Source: Vanessa cardui (lineage: Eukaryota; Arthropoda; Insecta; Lepidoptera; Nymphalidae). Taken from it: a stretch of 64,000 bases of DNA. Every line of letters starts with the position of its first letter. Within the stretch, counting starts at the first letter, position 1. The notes under the pieces are model-generated. The model ran no database searches. It saw only the letters and a program-made list of their open reading frames with translations, and was not told the origin of the DNA. Shown here piece after piece: positions 21,626 to 33,938 of the stretch. The DNA lies in contig NC_061124.1 in the NCBI RefSeq assembly GCF_905220365.1, forward strand, positions 15,068,501 to 15,132,500, in the 5' to 3' direction. A program made the position numbers and the translations under genes.

Positions 21626-21956
21626 GTTTTCCAATATTTATTTATATTTATTTTGAAATGAATGCATAAACCATGAATTATATTATTTGCTTCAAGCTAC
21701 GATATTTGGCAACGCTTAAAATTTATAACAAACTACTAAAGTAGCCGAAAGTACTTAAGACGTTTCAACTCTTGAAATTAAAATAAATCACTACTATTGT
21801 CTCTATTTTAAGCAAACAAAATACACTCGGACCTAAAAAGCAAAACAATTTGAAATAAGGTTTTTGATTATATTAGTAGTAGTTTAAGATATTAAAATGA
21901 CATTGCTATACATTTTGTATGCATGTTTGTACTGCTATACATATGTGTTTAATTTG

Positions 21957-22135
21957 TGTTTATAATTCATCTCGTGCTCGGCGGTGAAGGAAAACCTGCA
22001 TGTGTCTAATTTCATTGAAATTCTGACACATGTGCATTCCACCAACCCGCATTGTGGTTCCACCACGCATATGTTCCAAACTCTCTCCTTAATGGGAGAG
22101 GAGGCCTTTGCCCTTAGGAAATTTACCAGGCTGTT
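21957..22135 (+). mobile_element. SINE (Metulj-like), 5'-truncated
   Basis: Starts GTTTATAATTCATCTCGTGC, continues ATTCCACCAACCCGC, and ends CCAGGCTGTTACTTT. Confidence 0.8.
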
Positions 22136-23339
22136 ACTTTATTGGTATTGCATTAAGATTGAAATTTAAAGTAGCATGGATTCGTTTCTGTATTCGAAAT
22201 TCAAAAATTCTAACACGTTTTTTTAAATTGTTTAAATTAACAATATTAAGACCATTATTTAAATGTTTGTTTTATTAAATTTGGCGTATCAGCGGAGCTG
22301 TATCCTCTAACGTCTCGTTATTTTATTTTATTTTTCATAAAGTTTAAATGAAGAAAACCATGGTTGAGCGTATATTTAGTAAGAATTTATGCTTTTAAGG
22401 ATTTCAAACTTTCCAACTATAAAAGAGAATACTTAAAATTTCCTTCAAGTAAATTATTATAATTTTATGTTAAATCTTTCAAGTTGTATTAATTGTGTTA
22501 GCACAGTTAATGAAAATTATTATATTGTTTATAATAACATTACGCTTAAGCTTATTAGACATATTAAAGAGCCTTGAAGTCAGCAAATACATTTTGATCT
22601 AACGAACCAAGTATATATTGGCTTAAAACAAATGCTGATTTTTGTTAAATCTCAAAATATTGAGTCCAGCGTTTTTCTTTCCAAACAAATTATTTTTCGG
22701 GTGCCCAAAATAGAAGCTTATTCATTGATATTTAACGTACAAATTACAATTGGTTCCGTTTTAAAGAGCAAAATAGTTGCGATCTAAAAGGATCGTTAAG
22801 AAATAATTTATCCTTATTATCTTGTACTGTTTTTGATTTTTCTATTGATTATTTAACATTTAACGTCTTCCTTTCGCGAGTACTTGTATCAACTTCGTTT
22901 CTTTCTTTTTATTGTCTTGTTTTTGTTTATTTCAATGTTCAGTTTAGTTTTATCACGTAATAAAACTAATATAATTTAACAAATCAGGTAGTAAGCAATT
23001 TTGTGTTGTAGAATGTAAACAACTAAACACTGTCACGTTGACATCTTGACAAGTGCATTCATACTGCGTTCCGTTATTGCTTTGAGATATAAATGTCATA
23101 ACGAATGTTTATCATAATTTAGCTTCTGCATTATTTTTTCTTTATCTCAATACTAGTATAGTTTACTTATTGCATTCATTATATATTATTTTTGTTACTA
23201 TAAATATGTTACTTGTTGTTCTTTTCCGTTTTTATATTTTTCTTTTTTATTTTATTTTTTACAATTTTGTTTCTTTTGTTGTAACGTATTTTATTTTTAC
23301 TTGATACTATCTATTAGTTTACAACGGTTTTGAATTTGT
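22136..23339. other. Intron sequence, strongly T-rich
   Basis: No gene or repeat recognised. The last few hundred bases may belong to the 5' UTR of the LINE that follows, whose start I could not fix. Confidence 0.4.
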
Positions 23340-26300
23340 TTTTTACCTTTTAAGTGATTCTTTCTCTCAGACCGCTGGTGGGTTGGTTTCTGCCTTTATT
23401 GGTTTATTATTATTATAACTTATTTACTATTTATTATAAGTTATTTATATATAAATTTTCTTATTTTATTTTTTCTTATTGTATTTTATATATATCTATT
23501 ATAAAACTATCATAATGTCATTAAATAATAGTATATCTAGTAGCCATTTTTTGTCTTGCTCATCAAATGAAGATCTGTCAGTTGAGGATGAGGATAGTTT
23601 CCACAGTACATCTTCCCTCCCTTTAAACGTCGTCCTTAATTCTTGTTTCTCAGATTCAATGAAGAATTTCAACGTTATTCACATTAATGCACAGAGTATT
23701 CCGGCCCATTATCCTGATATGCTTGCGTCATTTGAATCTCGTAATATCCACGCGATTCTCATCTCCGAATCCTGGTTAAAGCCATGTTTACCATCTACAT
23801 CTTACTGCTTACCAGGGTTTACACTGATACGTAACGACCGCATTGGTAAAGGTGGGGGTGGAGTCGCGATCTACCTTCGTTCTTATATTCCCTTTACTAT
23901 TGTTAGCTCGTCGACTCAGCCTCCTCCAACTAATGCTGCTGAACACTTACTCATCGAAATAACTCTTTCTCTCACAAAAATTCTTCTCGGCGTATTTTAT
24001 ATTCCCTCTCTACATATTGATTATTTTTCTGCATTCGAAAGTTTATTAATTAGTCTCCCTTATATAGTCATACCATAATTATGGGTGACTTTAATACATG
24101 TCTCCTTAAAGGTGACAACCGATGCAGAAAGCTAAACTCTGTAATTGAAGCGTGCAACCTACACATTTTGCCTCTCTCGGCCACTCATAACCCCCCTAAC
24201 TGTGTCCCTTCACTTCTTGATCTTATTATAGTGTCATCTCCAGATTTTGTCCTCACGCACGGCCAATTTGAGGCTGATGCTTTTTCGAATCATGATCTGA
24301 TTTTTGTTTCATACAAAGTTCGTCCTCCTAAAGCAAAATCGAGAATACTTCTGCGGCGTAGTTTTGGTGGAATGGATAAAGAACGTCTTACTGAGGATGC
24401 TCGCAAAATTAATTGGTCAGCTGTAGTCGATGCCAGCTCAGTCGACTTAAAAGTTGACATGTTTTATTCTTGTCTGACTGGTCTCTATGATAATCATGCT
24501 CCGGTTAGACCTATTAAAATTAAACACTTACCAGCGCCTTGGCTATCTGAGGAATTAAAAAGTCTAATTGCGAAAAAAGCTATGGCTAAAAGTAAATTAA
24601 AATCTGATGCATGTGACAAAAACCGTATTAAATATAATAAAATCCGGAATCGCTGCAATACATCGTGTAGAGATGCGCAACGACGCCACATTCATAAATC
24701 AGTCGAAAACGGCGACCCAGCTAAAGTTTGGAAATTCCTCGAATCGTTTGGAATTGGCAAATCATCTCATAATTCTCTTCACCGTAACATTGACATAGAG
24801 TCTCTTAATAAGCATTTTTCTTCATCTGACGTTATTGACAACGCAGAAAAAGAGCGGACGTTAAATATTCTTTCTTGTTTGCCAACCTTTGACTATCCAC
24901 CGTTTAATTTCATTCCTTTCACCGAATGTGATGTTAAGAAGAGCATAGTGTCCATCTCTTCTAATGCCGTGGGCGACGACGGCGTTGGCCGTAATATGAT
25001 TGTACCTATCCTTGAAACTATTGCTCCTGTTATTACTCATATCCTTAATGAATCCATCACTTCCTCAAAGTTCTCCGATGCCTGGAAAGTAGCCCGTATT
25101 ATTCCACTCCCCAAAAAGGCTAATTCTATGAACTACACTGATTTTCGTCCTATCTCCATCCTTCCATTCCTTTCCAAAGTTTTAGAAAAACTAGTGCTCC
25201 AGCAATTAATAACATTCCTAAATAGGCACAGCCTTCTTAATCCACTCCAATCTGGCTTTCGCTCCGGTCATAGTACGGTCACAGCGCTCGTGAAAATTAC
25301 CGACGACATTAGATTGGGCATGGATAATAAACAACTTACAGTGCTGACATTGTTAGATTTTAGCAATGCTTTCGGTACTGTCAACTTTGACATCTTATTG
25401 AGTTTGCTGCGTTCTCTTAACATATCTCCATCGGTGTTTGGCTGGTTTCAGAGTTATCTTAGAGGCAGAAGGCAACGTGTTCAGGTAGACGAGACATTTT
25501 CGTCTTGGTGTGAAGTACGTGCTGGAGTGCCTCAGGGTGGCGTGTTGTCTCCTATTCTCTTTACTATTTTCATTAATTCTATTACTCAAAAGATTTCTTC
25601 TCTCTACCACATGTATGCAGATGATCTCCAGCTTTATACCCAGTCAACCTTGGATAACTTGCCCAGCGCTATCGCTGCCATTAATGATGACCTGGTTACA
25701 ATCAGTGATTGGAGCAAGTGTTATGGTTTAAAGATCAATCCATCAAAATCACAGGCCATTATTATTGGCAGTGCTGCTATGATTTCAAGAGTTGACTGGA
25801 GAAACATTCCTACGATTATATTAGATAATTGTACTATACCATATAGTTCTACGGTAAAAAATCTCGGTATACATCTAGATTCTACACTTTCATGGTCACA
25901 TCAGTTAAATGTAGTCAGCAGGAAAATGTTTTCGGCGATGGGCTCTCTACGACGTCTCCGTTCCTTTCTTCCTATTTCCACCAAGACTATGTTAGCACAT
26001 TCTCTACTTCTATCTATTCTCGATTATGCAGACGCAAGCTATCTAGATTTAAATGAGGACCAATTAAATAAACTTGAGCGTCTTCAAAATCTAGCTATAC
26101 GGTTCATATTTGGCTTACGCAAATATGACCATGTCTCTGAATTTCGTACTCAGCTCAAGTGGTTACCTATTCGTTTTCGCCGGAATCTACATATTGTTTG
26201 TCTTCTGTACTGTGTGTTATTCAATCCTCACTCACCTAATTATTTGAAAGAAAAATTTAAATTTTTGAATTCTCGCAATGTTATTGACGGACACAACATG

Positions 26301-26842
26301 AACTTACGTTCATCTGAAAATTTACTTTTAAATCCACCTGTGCAGAAAACAATTTTTTCCAAAAAATCTTTTACGGCTGAGGCTACTCGATTGTGGAATG
26401 CCCTCCCGCTTAATATCAAATCTGCAACCTCTTTAACATTATTTAAAACTAAAGTTATTAATTATTACCTCACACTCTCACACTGAATGGCGACTAGATA
26501 CCATTTGTTATTTGTATATATCTGTATATTTATATGTTTTTATGTATGACTCTATGTATATATGTATGTATAAATGTATTTATGTACCTAGCTATATGTA
26601 TGTAGTAGTTTATTTATGTATTATATTATTTGTATCTATGCATGTAGTCTATTTTACACCACCTACCATTTCTCTGTTGGCTACTACTCCATATCACCTC
26701 GGTTGTCTGGAAGAAATCGCTTTAAAGCGATAAGACCGCCGGTTGTACCGTCTATTTTTTTTTTTATGTGTTCTTACTTATCTGTTTAATTTGTGGTGTA
26801 CAATAAAGTGTTTAAATAAATAAATAAATAAATAAATAAAAT
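23340..26842 (+). mobile_element. CR1/Jockey-group LINE, nearly complete
   Basis: The element carries endonuclease and reverse transcriptase regions (see the coding entry), a 3' UTR with GGTTGTCTGGAAGAAATCGC and TTTAAAGCGATAAGACCGCC, an AATAAAGTG signal, and a terminal (AAAT)n run at about 26812-26840. A 3' end of the same family lies at 39490-39640. The left border is approximate: no target duplication was found. It sits in the 20-kb neuroligin intron, antisense to the gene. Confidence 0.85.
23515..26486 (+). pseudogene. LINE endonuclease-reverse transcriptase with one frameshift
   Basis: The first frame (ATG at 23515, stop at 24078) holds the apurinic endonuclease start: F-N-V-I-H-I-N-A-Q-S-I, then S-E-S-W-L, then a G-K-G-G-G-G-V-A-I stretch. 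The frame then shifts by one base near 24060. Reading just upstream of 24081 in the second frame gives Y-S-H-T-I-I-M-G-D-F-N, the expected catalytic G-D-F-N motif. The second frame (24081-26486, 801 codons) has the RT: F-R-P-I-S-I-L-P, Q-S-G-F-R-S-G-H-S-T, motif A LLDFSNAF (Asp about residue 426), G-V-P-Q-G-G-V-L-S-P and Y-A-D-D (about 512-515), followed by a C-terminal L-W-N-A-L-P block. No other stop interrupts it. No gag-like ORF1 was found upstream. The clade (CR1, Daphne, Jockey) cannot be fixed without a tree. Confidence 0.88.
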
Positions 26843-26939
26843 AGTTACGTACTTTACTTTAATGGTATGCAGATATCCTCTTCTTACATGGGACTGTTTA
26901 TATACAGTAGGAGTGTTTACTAGGTGGTAGCTATTTAAT

Positions 26940-27265
26940 TGGGGTAGATAGGAATAGGTATTTCATGCAAGCCCGTCCGGGTAGTTATAAACTACACAAC
27001 ACATACTTTACCCCTAAGGCGCAATACTTATATAACAGCATATTATTATAATGAAGTATATCTTTGTAATCAATCTTTATAAACATCTAATTCATTTTTT
27101 AAAATATATTACGAGTATAATTATATAATAAGCGACCCGACACCAACAGTTATCAGTACTCATTGAAATTGAAGGCGTAAGATTTTTTTACAACTATTTC
27201 TTACATTGTCAATACGTCATCAACCTTGGCTACTAAGATGTTATATCCCACGTGCCTGTTACACA
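26940..27265. repeat. Fragments of repeat B
   Basis: TTTCATGCAAGCCCGTCCGG at 26959 is in plus orientation, and CAACCTTGGCTACTAAGATG at about 27222 is in minus orientation. Two pieces in opposite directions suggest separate insertions or a rearrangement. A third short piece, GAGTGAGTAAACCAGTGTAA, is at about 27861. Confidence 0.45.
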
Positions 27266-28260
27266 TTCTGAAAACATTTTAAAACGTGTTAGAATGACAT
27301 CGATCTATTCAAACGTTTCCCAACAATAAACTGACGCTAGAATCGGTTGAACCCATTTCGTTTATATTAATAGAACTTCCGTCCACGGTGTGTCCAAATT
27401 CTTAACAGTACTAAAAATAAACTCGAGATACTAATAACGTTATAAACTAGTATATTAAGTTTTTGGCGACGAAAATTTCTACTTAAATATAATTTTGTCT
27501 TTTTTAAACTGAACTGCATTGTTATTTAGTTTATTTATTTCTGTTATTCTTTTAAGTATGCAGTTCTTCTGTAAATCTAAATGGCTGGATGGATTAATTT
27601 TTTTTGTGTCTGTTTGATTAGGTGGTTGTACGTACAGGTGGGTTATAGACGGATTTATAAATTAAATTTATTTTTTTTGTTTCTTTGTTGGTTTTTCATC
27701 CGTAAGAAATCAGAACGGGTGGCAAGTTTTATGAAAAATGGTAACTGAATTTAAAAAAAAAACATTTTTTGCTGTACAAAATTTAGACGTACCAAAATAT
27801 TTTTCTATCTATTTATATTTTGTGTGTTCAATACCTAATATTCTCCTGTTCAAGTCAGAAGAGTGAGTAAACCAGTGTAACTGCAGGCACAAGCGTTTAC
27901 GATATACGGAATGGTTTGTATTTTTTAAAGCGCCAAAATCTGTCAGCGGTTCATAACATTGGGTGGACTATTTATTCTTAATACAACATACACAATAGAA
28001 TAAAACATTCTCAGAACGGTCCCTCAAAATGTTATTTAACTACATAAATCGTTAATGGCTCGTTCTCAGAAGTTTCATTGCCTGTTAGGCGCCTCAAATA
28101 GAACGAATAACTTTGTTAATAACATAATTTTTGTCAAAGTGAAAGCCTGTTAACCCGTCGTCTTGTGGTGAAATATTGAAATCTTAAGCAATTACATCCG
28201 AGTCAGATAAAACAGACATATTTCGTAGAATAGTTCCCGAAAATAGTATGACTTGTTTTT
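27266..28260. other. Intron sequence, nothing recognised
   Basis: AT-rich with poly-T runs. Apart from the repeat B piece at about 27861 no feature is seen. Confidence 0.45.
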
Positions 28261-28263
28261 CAT

Positions 28264-28551
28264 TTGCCCAAATTGAAAACTCAGAGTCGCTACGGAAATA
28301 TTGAAACAAATAAACGATACAAATATTCGTATCTTTGTCCAAGTTTCATATTCGTTCCAATTGCTGTTGAAAAACTTGGACTTTGGAGTAGATGTGCAAA
28401 AAACTCCATTAAAAGTATAACATCTCGCCTTATTGCCTCCACTGGTGATAGAAAAGTTCGTTTGTTGCCCAGAGGATCGGAATTGCGATTCAACGGGGAA
28501 ATACTGCTAGCATTCTTGCCACCATTCCACGCCGTCAAAATTTGTAGGTAA
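28264..28551 (+). pseudogene. Possible retroelement-associated ORF fragment
   Basis: A 95-codon frame reads SRYGNIETNKRYKYSYLCPS, then FIFVPIAVEKLGLWSRCAKN, then SITSRLIASTGDRKVRLLPR. The F-V-P-I-A-V-E-x-L-G ... R-L-I-x-x-T-G-D-R pattern recalls the C-terminal segment (F-x-P-x-A-x-E-T-x-G ... L-x-x-x-T-G-x-x-R) of retroelement-derived hypothetical proteins in many animals. This is from memory. The frame has no upstream RT and is likely a short relic. Confidence 0.35.
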
Positions 28552-29165
28552 CAATTTTTAAATCATATTTGTTTAAACCATTTAAACCATTTATTTTGCT
28601 ACACACGTACATTACATAGATAATACACAAAAAAATAATTTAATTTAAATAACACAGTGTAGATAGCAAGGGGTTAATCTCAGTATAAGCTGTGCTAATG
28701 CACAGCACTCATTTTCAGATGGCTCCTGACTATTGGGTAAACATAAACACATGCGCGCACATGAAAATAAATAAATGAAATTATAAGAACAAAAAATTAA
28801 ATCTAGTGTATATAGACTTATGTATACTTTGTGTATATTTAAGAAAGGGAGAAGAGAGAGAAGAAAATCTGCTAAATAATGTGTATGGGTAAGTTTGTAT
28901 TATAACTTCATTTATCAGAAAATCCTTATTAAACATCGTCTTATTTCTCGATATAAAATAATCTATAGAACATAAAATTTAAAAGCAGCACCAAATTCAA
29001 GGTTTCCCCAGAATATGATCTAGGTCGCAGACACATTTAACTTGTATTACATTTGTGTGATTTCAGTAATTTCTCTATTGAGCTTCAAATAAAACGAAGT
29101 TCTAAAATTGGGTATTCTATATATTATTATTAATATTTTTGGTAATATATAATTTCCCAGTAACA

Positions 29166-29438
29166 ACAACAGCCTGTTTACCCTGTATACCCACTGCTGG
29201 GCTTAGGTCTCCTCTCCTTCTCTTCTCTTGAGGAGAAGCTTTAGAACATATTCCACCACGCTTTTCCAATGCAGGTTGATGGAATACACATGTGGCTGAA
29301 TTTTAATGAAATTAGATACATGTATGTTTCTTCACGATATTTTCCTTCGCCGCACATAAATATTCAGCGGTGCTTGCCTGGGTTTGAACCTGTAATCATC
29401 GGTTAAGATGCACGCGTTCTAACCACTGGACCTGGTCT
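29166..29438 (-). mobile_element. SINE (Metulj-like), diverged
   Basis: Reverse orientation, from AACAGCCTGTTTACCCTGTA to CGCGTTCTAACCACTGGACC. It contains a small duplication (CTCCTCTCCTTCTCTTCTC). Confidence 0.75.
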
Positions 29439-30381
29439 CAAATCCCAGATTACCCATCAAAATAAAACCATGAATTTACAGCAAATGATGTAATTGATTG
29501 GTGTTAAGCAATCTATTCTATAGTTAATATTAAACATTGGATCTTTGCTCTGATTTCACAATTCAACCCAAATCGTAGTCAAATGAAATGATTCATCTAA
29601 TTGCCGCACGGGAATTCAAAAATCATTAAAATTTCTCTCATTACTAAAACATTGAATGAAATTTTAGTGAAGGCGGCGAAATTCTGAAAACGTCAATCAA
29701 AGTCAATACTATTTCGCTTTACTTAAATTCTTGAAATAGTTCTAAGTTAGTAAAACGAAATAAAGCTTTCGTTGACCTTATTCTGGGAATGTGCATATCC
29801 GAGGTTTTATTACTTTGCCATTTTAAATTCTAACGAAAAGTATTACACTTTGTGTATTTACAGTACGTTTCAATGTTGCGTTTTATAGTGAAGTTTTATG
29901 TTTGTAAAAATTGATTATGCAACATACATTGTCGAAAATGTAATTGTTTCATAATGTCACGTGACAATAAAATTATCTTATTTAATTTTATTAGGTGCGT
30001 TACAGTATGTTTTGGTCGTTATGGTTCGATTTTATAGATATACATATCTGCATACAAAATAATCTAAGCTTAAGTTATTTTAAAATCTACTATAATAGAA
30101 TATTTTAGAATCATAACTACTAGTTTCCAGTGCATTCTGTACTTTTATATAAGATTTTAAATGAACATTGTTATTTTTATTATTATAGTTATTTAAAGCG
30201 GGATATTTAACAAGTTTTTTATTTTTAGTTGGTGCAGCTCGATATTTTGACATTGTCTATGGTAAATACCCCGTATTAAATAACTGAAATTTTATATTTC
30301 TTATCTTGAAATGGTATTTCAATAGAAAAAATCTTGAGGCTTAACATAGATACCTATTATTCAAGAAGAAAAAATTCTTAC
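29439..30381. other. End of neuroligin intron 2, nothing recognised
   Basis: AT-rich with no repeat or coding signal noticed. Confidence 0.5.
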
Positions 30382-30573
30382 CTCTATAAGGCACGTAGAT
30401 ATTTAAATACAAGCAATCTTCCGACTCTTGAGCGAGGAAAGGCTTCAGTCTGTTCAGGTAGTGCTGTCTACCCAAGGACGGTGGGTTACCCTTCTTGATG
30501 ATGGGCAGAGATTGAGGGCAGACAGGTGCGAAGCGTGTCGCCATCTTCACACCAGACCAGGGAGGAGCACTGA
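30382..30573 (-). CDS. Nlg: Neuroligin, coding exon 2
   Basis: This exon encodes residues 97-160. The acceptor is CTTTTAG|TCAGTG and the donor is AGAG|GTAAGA, with phase 1 at both ends. The protein contains PWSGVKMATRFAPVCPQSLP and then PFLAQESEDCLYLNIYVPYR. The S-E-D-C-L-Y-L-N-I-Y block is diagnostic of the carboxylesterase/cholinesterase superfamily, and the spacing R-L-x-P-F-L-x-x-x-S-E-D-C-L is characteristic of neuroligins. The Cys in APVCPQ and the Cys in SEDC are the usual first disulfide pair of the fold. The exon lies 3.4 kb downstream of exon 1 and 20.4 kb upstream of exon 3. Confidence 0.93.
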
Positions 30574-31059
30574 CTAAAAGAAATTACTGTTTTAGCATTT
30601 TTTGGACATTAAACAAAAATGTCTTCCCGCCACAGGACGCATGGTGTAATGTAAATGATAAACTATTGTTACAGAGTAACCATAGCCTCCGATATGGTAT
30701 TGTCATTTGGTTATTTTTGATTGTATCACATTGTTGTTGCATATTATGTATGTATATAGCATAGCTATTGAATTTACTTTATTATATACAATTATTAATG
30801 TAATTAATTGATCAATAATTTGTAAGACTGTAATTATTACATATGGCATAGCATTTAATACTGGCATGTAACCCTATTTCTTACTTCAAAAATTATTGAG
30901 CTGTCATTAGAAAACAATTGGACGATAGTGTGGCAATGTAACAAAACGTAAGAGATTGGAGTATTATTGTAAAATATAATTTTATTTTGGCTTCCCGATA
31001 TATAAATATAATATTCTATAAATGCAAACAAAGAGTTTATTTTTCACACAAACGTATTT

Positions 31060-31215
31060 TTTCTGTCTAACGAATCCATTGCCCAGGTTTGCCTGCGAAT
31101 GGCACAGAATAGGAATAACTGGAGAAAGGTGGTGCGAAATGTACAGGAGATCCACAAACATGGATATCACGACCCTCTGTAATGAGGAAACGACTAGGAA
31201 GAGAGATTTTTTCTG
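31060..31215 (+). pseudogene. Possible LINE C-terminal fragment
   Basis: In frame from about 31078 the plus strand encodes IAQVCLRMAQNRNNWRKVVR, then NVQEIHKHGYHDPL and a stop. An A-x-x-R-x-x-W-R-x-x-V-R stretch ending in H-x-x-D-P resembles the extreme C-termini of some lepidopteran non-LTR elements. It is too short to assign. It lies in neuroligin intron 1; 30574-31059 shows nothing else. Confidence 0.3.
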
Positions 31216-31664
31216 TATGTGAAGCACACAGACACAGCAGTGAATAAGAAAAAGATAACAAAGTAGGTATACATAAATAAAAGTGAATAGGGAAGTCATA
31301 CAGTATGACTATCTCTTATCTTTTTATTCATTTACTTTTTTGTAACCTAATTAAGGATTCCCTCTATTAATTTAGGCTAAATTCCGTAGCTATTAGAGAA
31401 TCCCTTTCCGTTATCCGTTTAATATATAATAGAGTATAATGAGTATGATTACTCAATTAGATTATTATTATTATTAATCCGTTTATACATAGAATATTTT
31501 AGTAAATATTGCTTTAACTGATATATAATCTTTAATCGCTTGTTAAAGTAATCACTTATTATTATATAATGAATATTTCGTAATATATATATTTTTGGCG
31601 GGCATCCACTCTTTTAAAACCTCCTTTGAAAATCGGTATGGTATTCGACCCTATTTTAGTATTC

Positions 31665-31800
31665 CTTGGTTCCATCCATTATCAAGTATCCATTATACTT
31701 GCACGCAGCTTGTTGGAATATGCTCCGAACCTTGTTTTCAAAGGGAGAGAAGGTATTAGACCAGCAGTGGGAAAATTAAAGGTTGCTACCGTTGTTGTGT
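31665..31800 (+). mobile_element. SINE (Metulj-like), worn 3' fragment
   Basis: GTTGGAATATGCTCCGAACC, AAGGGAGAGAAGG and CCAGCAGTGGGAAAATTAAA match the tail of the family. Confidence 0.6.
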
Positions 31801-32044
31801 ATAAATACACCATATACATATATGGAATCGTAAATATTCGCTAGTTGAATTTATCACTTAGTTCATTTAGATGTAGCCGCAAAGTGAAATATTAATTAAA
31901 CAATAAGATCTCTTAGCACGAAAACAAACCTTGCACTTGGCAGGTTTCCCTACTTTGATAGAGGATTTTCAGTAAATACAATTTATATGACAAAAGCAAA
32001 CTGTTATTAGTAATAGGTCATACCACGCAATAATACAAGAAAAC

Positions 32045-32165
32045 TCAGCAAAGAAGCCGCCAGGTGCTAAGTGGTCACCATCACATTGCAACCATAAAAA
32101 AACATTTATCATTCCTAACATGGCAAATGCACCACCAACTTCTTAAATTGAAATGTTATATCTCA
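32045..32165 (-). repeat. Interspersed repeat B, worn copy
   Basis: CCAGGTGCTAAGTGGTCACC, TTATCATTCCTAACATGG and GCACCACCAACTTC are diverged reverse matches. From 32166 to 32878 only AT-rich intron with a short (CA)n run near 32507-32520 is seen. Confidence 0.5.
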
Positions 32166-32878
32166 TGATATAATTTATAAGAGACACATATTACTATTAT
32201 TTTTTGTCTCTTATTTGCCAAAAGCACAGTTTTTTCGCCAATGTCAAGTGCGACGGAGAAGACACGATAGAGATTGATCGGTACGGTCGAAATTATGACC
32301 ATAATAATAGTAGAAAGGACAAACGTATCAATATGGCGTATCACTGTAAGTCTTGCCAATGTTTAACGAGTCAGATACGAAGTGAAATCTTACAGAATCG
32401 TACTGCTGGTCAACTATATAATTTTATTCATTACACAGAAATCAACGAATACTAATGCGAACAAACACAGACATGAATCCAATATTGTATATTATTAAGT
32501 AACACATACACACACACACAAAATCAATTAAAACAAAGAATATAAATAAGATATTTTCACTTCTCTTCATAATATTGTGGTAATAATAGTGCGATAAATA
32601 TAAGTTTTCTTACTAAAAGTATGAAAACAGTGCTCCTAAGGGTATAATCACGCTGGATCATAAATGAGTATTCAAAATAGTATAAATGAAAATTCTCACA
32701 ACTAATGAAAGAAACAATATCATTAGAATTTCAAAAATGTAAATTAAATTTTAGCATAATATTGTGTTGCTCGTAAGGATATTGAAACTATTTATATCTG
32801 AATCTCGTTGTCGTTGGGAAATGTAAATGAAGAAGTTAGGTTTTTTTTGTTGCAAGTATTATTATTTGTAATACAGTA

Positions 32879-33166
32879 AAAGCCTGTAAATTTCGCACTG
32901 CAGAAGAAGGTTCGGAGCATATTCTACGACGCAATTCCAATACGGGTTGGTGGAATACACATGTAGCTGAATTTCTATGAAATTAGACACATGTCTAATT
33001 TCATAGAAATTAAGAGGTTTCCTCACGATATTTTACTTTACCGCCGAGCATGAGATGAGTTATAAACAAAAATTAATCATATGAATATTCAGTGGTGGGC
33101 TGGGTTTGAACCCGCAATCATCAGTTAAGATGCACACGTTCTAACCATTGAGCCATCTCAGCTCAT
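32879..33166 (-). mobile_element. SINE (Metulj-like) containing a 42-bp palindrome
   Basis: Reverse copy from AAGCCTGTAAATTTCGCACT to GAGCCATCTCAGCTC. Its centre carries a perfect inverted duplication at 32970-33011 (20-bp arms AATTTCTATGAAATTAGACA, 2-base spacer) that no other copy in the window has. From 33167 to 33938 the intron holds no recognisable feature. Confidence 0.85.
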
Positions 33167-33938
33167 TACTTGTAATAATAAATAACAATTCATCTATAGC
33201 GCAAAGGATTACTAGCCGTCCAGCGATGTAAAAAGTCGTTAGATTAATTCTGAACTCTTGGGCCATTGTCGTACCCACTCCTAACACGTGTGATAAACTT
33301 AAGAGGGGTAAATAGGAATATTAGTAATTTCTTAATTAATTAAGAGCATTGCTACAATACTATTAAAAATAAATGTTATACTATATCAGAATCAGAACAG
33401 AGCACTTTCCTCAGGGTATATAGGCTAGGTATAGTATGACTATAGGTAGTAGTATCTATGAATTAAACTACCATTCCGATTTAATTACAATAGATAATCG
33501 ATTGGTAATGTTGTAGAGAAGATGTTAAGTGTAAAAGTAATGGAACTTTCAAAGGATAATTAACGTGACGATGACGTCATCCTGATCGATTTGGATTTGG
33601 TGGATTCAAGGTAATAAATAGACAACTCTGCAGGTCATGTTAAAATTTGCAAATGTGTGCGAGAATACAGGTGCACTCTCTTCGCTGAATCTCATAGTCC
33701 TATGAAATGGAAATACGACTGAATAGACTTCAAGCGGTGGAGGAACAGCTTTACGTGCTTTCCAAATATAAACACCCTTTATCAACAATATATCTAACAA
33801 TATGCTGATAGCCAAAAACTTTCTTTTTCATAATTAATAGCATCATTATGGTTTAAGAGTGTATAAAGTATTATTATTAATAGACAAAATATTATGTGTT
33901 GGTAACATACAAACTTACTTCCTTTAGTAAAATCTCAC

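Noticed and set aside
33606..33815. 69-codon minus-strand ORF next to exon 1 as an extra neuroligin exon
   Set aside because: Its peptide does not fit the family, and exons 1 and 2 already join in phase to a typical neuroligin sequence.
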